This document shows, piece by piece, positions 4,792 through 5,989 of a stretch of 5,989 nucleotides of DNA. This DNA comes from Rhodospirillaceae bacterium (GTDB taxonomy: Bacteria > Pseudomonadota > Alphaproteobacteria > Rhodospirillales > Magnetovibrionaceae). Where the stretch lies: assembly GCA_002401565.1 (NCBI GenBank), contig NVTL01000001.1:713-6701 (forward strand), read 5' to 3'. The position numbers and the translations under genes are program-made. The notes below the pieces were generated by a model. It was not told the origin of the DNA and ran no database searches. It worked only from the letters and a program-made list of their open reading frames with translations. How positions within the stretch are numbered: position 1 is the stretch's first letter; each line of letters opens with the position of its first letter.

Positions 4792-5989
4792 TTAAGCATC
4801 TTCAACATCATCCACACTCTTTTTCGGGCGCTTTTTTAGCCTTGATTTGCGGAGTTCTCCGGCGGTTTCTAAGATGGGGTAGGCTATTGCGGCTATGTGC
4901 GAATGGAAACGGCGCAGATCGCTGAGCATGTCGATGTGGATGGCGCTGCTTTCGACGGTTTCGGGGCTTCTTTGGCGCAAGCGTTCCATGTGTCTTTCCG
5001 ACGCTTTGCGTTCAAAGGCATTGACGAGGTTTTTTTCTTCGATCAATTGCCGCGCCACGGTGAGGTCGCCAGACATGAAAACCGTCATGGCGAGTTTCAG
5101 GTTGGTGGAGACTTTGGCGTGGAGTTCGACAATATCCGCCAGTCCTTCGTCCGAAAATCTTAACTGCTTGTTCGACAGCTTAATCACCTTATCCAACAGG
5201 TTTTCGATAATGTCGGCGCTGTGTTCTAGGTTGGTGGTGAACGATAAAATTTCCGCAATTCTGTGACTTTCCATGTGTCCGACTTCTTGCAGCGCGGTTT
5301 TAGAGATGTAAAGTTTGATGTCTTCATAAGATTTGTCCACCAGATCATCCATTTCGATCAAGGTGGCGGCGAGGTAAGGATCGTTTTTTTGCAACGCCGT
5401 CATCATGCCTTGGATCATCGTTTCCACGTATTCGCCCATGCGCAAAGCTTCCCGCGACGCACAGTTCAGCGCCACCACGGGCGTTTCCAAAGCCGTTGTA
5501 TCTAAAAAATGGGGACGGTCTGATCCATTGCCGCTGTTTTGCGTGGGCAGGATTTTCTTTAAGGCTTTGGCGGACAGGGGCGTTAAAAAGATGAAAACCA
5601 GCGCGAGCGTGAGGTTAAACGCCATGTGAAAATTAACCACCTGACTGCTGGCTGAATTGCTTAGTTGCGCCAGCGCCGGAGCAATATAATCCAGCAAGGG
5701 CAAACAAACGATAACCCCCAATACCTTAAACGCGGCATTGCCAAAGGTTACGCGCCGTGCCCGCACGCCTTCTTTTAAGGTCGCCATGATCGGCGGCAAT
5801 ACGCCGCCTAAATTGGCACCCAAGACCATCACCAAGGCTAACGTAACGGGCAACAATCCCCCCGCCGCAAACGACATCACCAACAACACCATGGCCAGAC
5901 TGGAATGGGCGACCCACGTGAGCAGGGCGGTCAGGATGATGGCGATCACCGGGTCGTTTTCCAACGATGTAAACAACGCCAACAGGACT
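4792..5989 (-). CDS. Na+/phosphate cotransporter-type membrane protein with PhoU-like tail, 5' end cut by the window
   Basis: The frame is open to the right edge (5989) and ends at the TAA at 4794-4792, giving nearly 400 residues of the C-terminal part. The membrane portion shows LTWVAHSSLAMVLLVMSFAAG and ALVMVLGANLGGVLPPIMA, the second of the paired Na_Pi_cotrans (NptA/YjbB-like) repeats, whose usual motifs are QSSS and GANIGT. Here the first reads AHSS. Two more hydrophobic segments follow (FKVLGVIVCLPLLDYIAPAL and HMAFNLTLALVFIFLTPLSA). A linker rich in polar residues leads to a helical PhoU-like domain from about EALRMGEYVETMI onward, with EHSADIIENLL and IHIDMLSDLRRFHSHIAAIAYP, and a very basic tail KSRLKKRPKKS. 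Proteins of this type take up or export phosphate at the inner membrane, with the PhoU-like part in the cytoplasm. The first Na_Pi repeat and the start codon lie beyond the window. The gene converges on the secreted-protein gene; no other phosphate gene is visible. Confidence 0.88.
   Translation of the reverse strand, partial: VLLALFTSLENDPVIAIILTALLTWVAHSSLAMVLLVMSFAAGGLLPVTLALVMVLGANLGGVLPPIMATLKEGVRARRVTFGNAAFKVLGVIVCLPLLDYIAPALAQLSNSASSQVVNFHMAFNLTLALVFIFLTPLSAKALKKILPTQNSGNGSDRPHFLDTTALETPVVALNCASREALRMGEYVETMIQGMMTALQKNDPYLAATLIEMDDLVDKSYEDIKLYISKTALQEVGHMESHRIAEILSFTTNLEHSADIIENLLDKVIKLSNKQLRFSDEGLADIVELHAKVSTNLKLAMTVFMSGDLTVARQLIEEKNLVNAFERKASERHMERLRQRSPETVESSAIHIDMLSDLRRFHSHIAAIAYPILETAGELRKSRLKKRPKKSVDDVEDA

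Noticed and set aside
4895..5629. Several plus-strand ORFs of 74-123 codons opposite the transporter
   Set aside because: They are shadows of the Na+/phosphate cotransporter frame, rich in Phe/Arg/Ser, with no ribosome-binding sites or family resemblance.

Overview
This window does not read as one genome. I see at least four blocks with different base composition, codon habits and protein affinities, and coding frames break off abruptly where the blocks meet. The most economical reading is a chimeric metagenome, symbiont or single-cell contig. Real integration events cannot be excluded from the sequence alone.

Block 1 (1 to about 1484) mixes GC-rich bacterial-looking and eukaryote-like material. 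Positions 3-152 encode a possible reverse-transcriptase finger segment. Positions 193-648 encode the first third of a RecQ helicase, up to the DEAH-type box. Positions 649-1056 continue in the same frame as an RNase H domain of the kind found at the end of retroelement polyproteins. After its stop come about 430 bases without a bacterial gene: an A-rich stretch, then a short Ser/Ala-rich ORF with eukaryote-like flanks.

Block 2 (about 1485-2650) is AT-rich and Bacteroidota-like, with both genes on the minus strand. It holds a FecR-type anti-sigma fragment that lacks both ends, abutting a nucleotidyltransferase-fold fragment that lacks its C-terminus. The two are joined out of frame near 2157-2171.

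Block 3 (about 2654-5989) looks proteobacterial, probably alphaproteobacterial by the style of the transporter. Two direct copies of a roughly 187-bp multi-hairpin repeat (2654-2840 and 4587-4772) bracket two inverted copies of a 23-nt motif ending in CTGTCACCGTAA (2856-2878 and 4525-4547). Between the motifs lie the last 68 codons of a glutathione peroxidase, cut at the motif, and an intact gene for a secreted protein of unknown function (3156-4445). A convergent Na+/phosphate cotransporter-type gene with a PhoU-like tail (5989 to 4792, minus strand) runs off the right edge.

No operon or shared pathway links the blocks. The most interesting genuine biology is in block 3. The repeat pair keeps its hairpins through compensated base changes, and the nested direct/inverted repeats surround a broken peroxidase and an orphan secreted protein. 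The most striking oddity is the RecQ fragment lying between two retroelement-like pieces.
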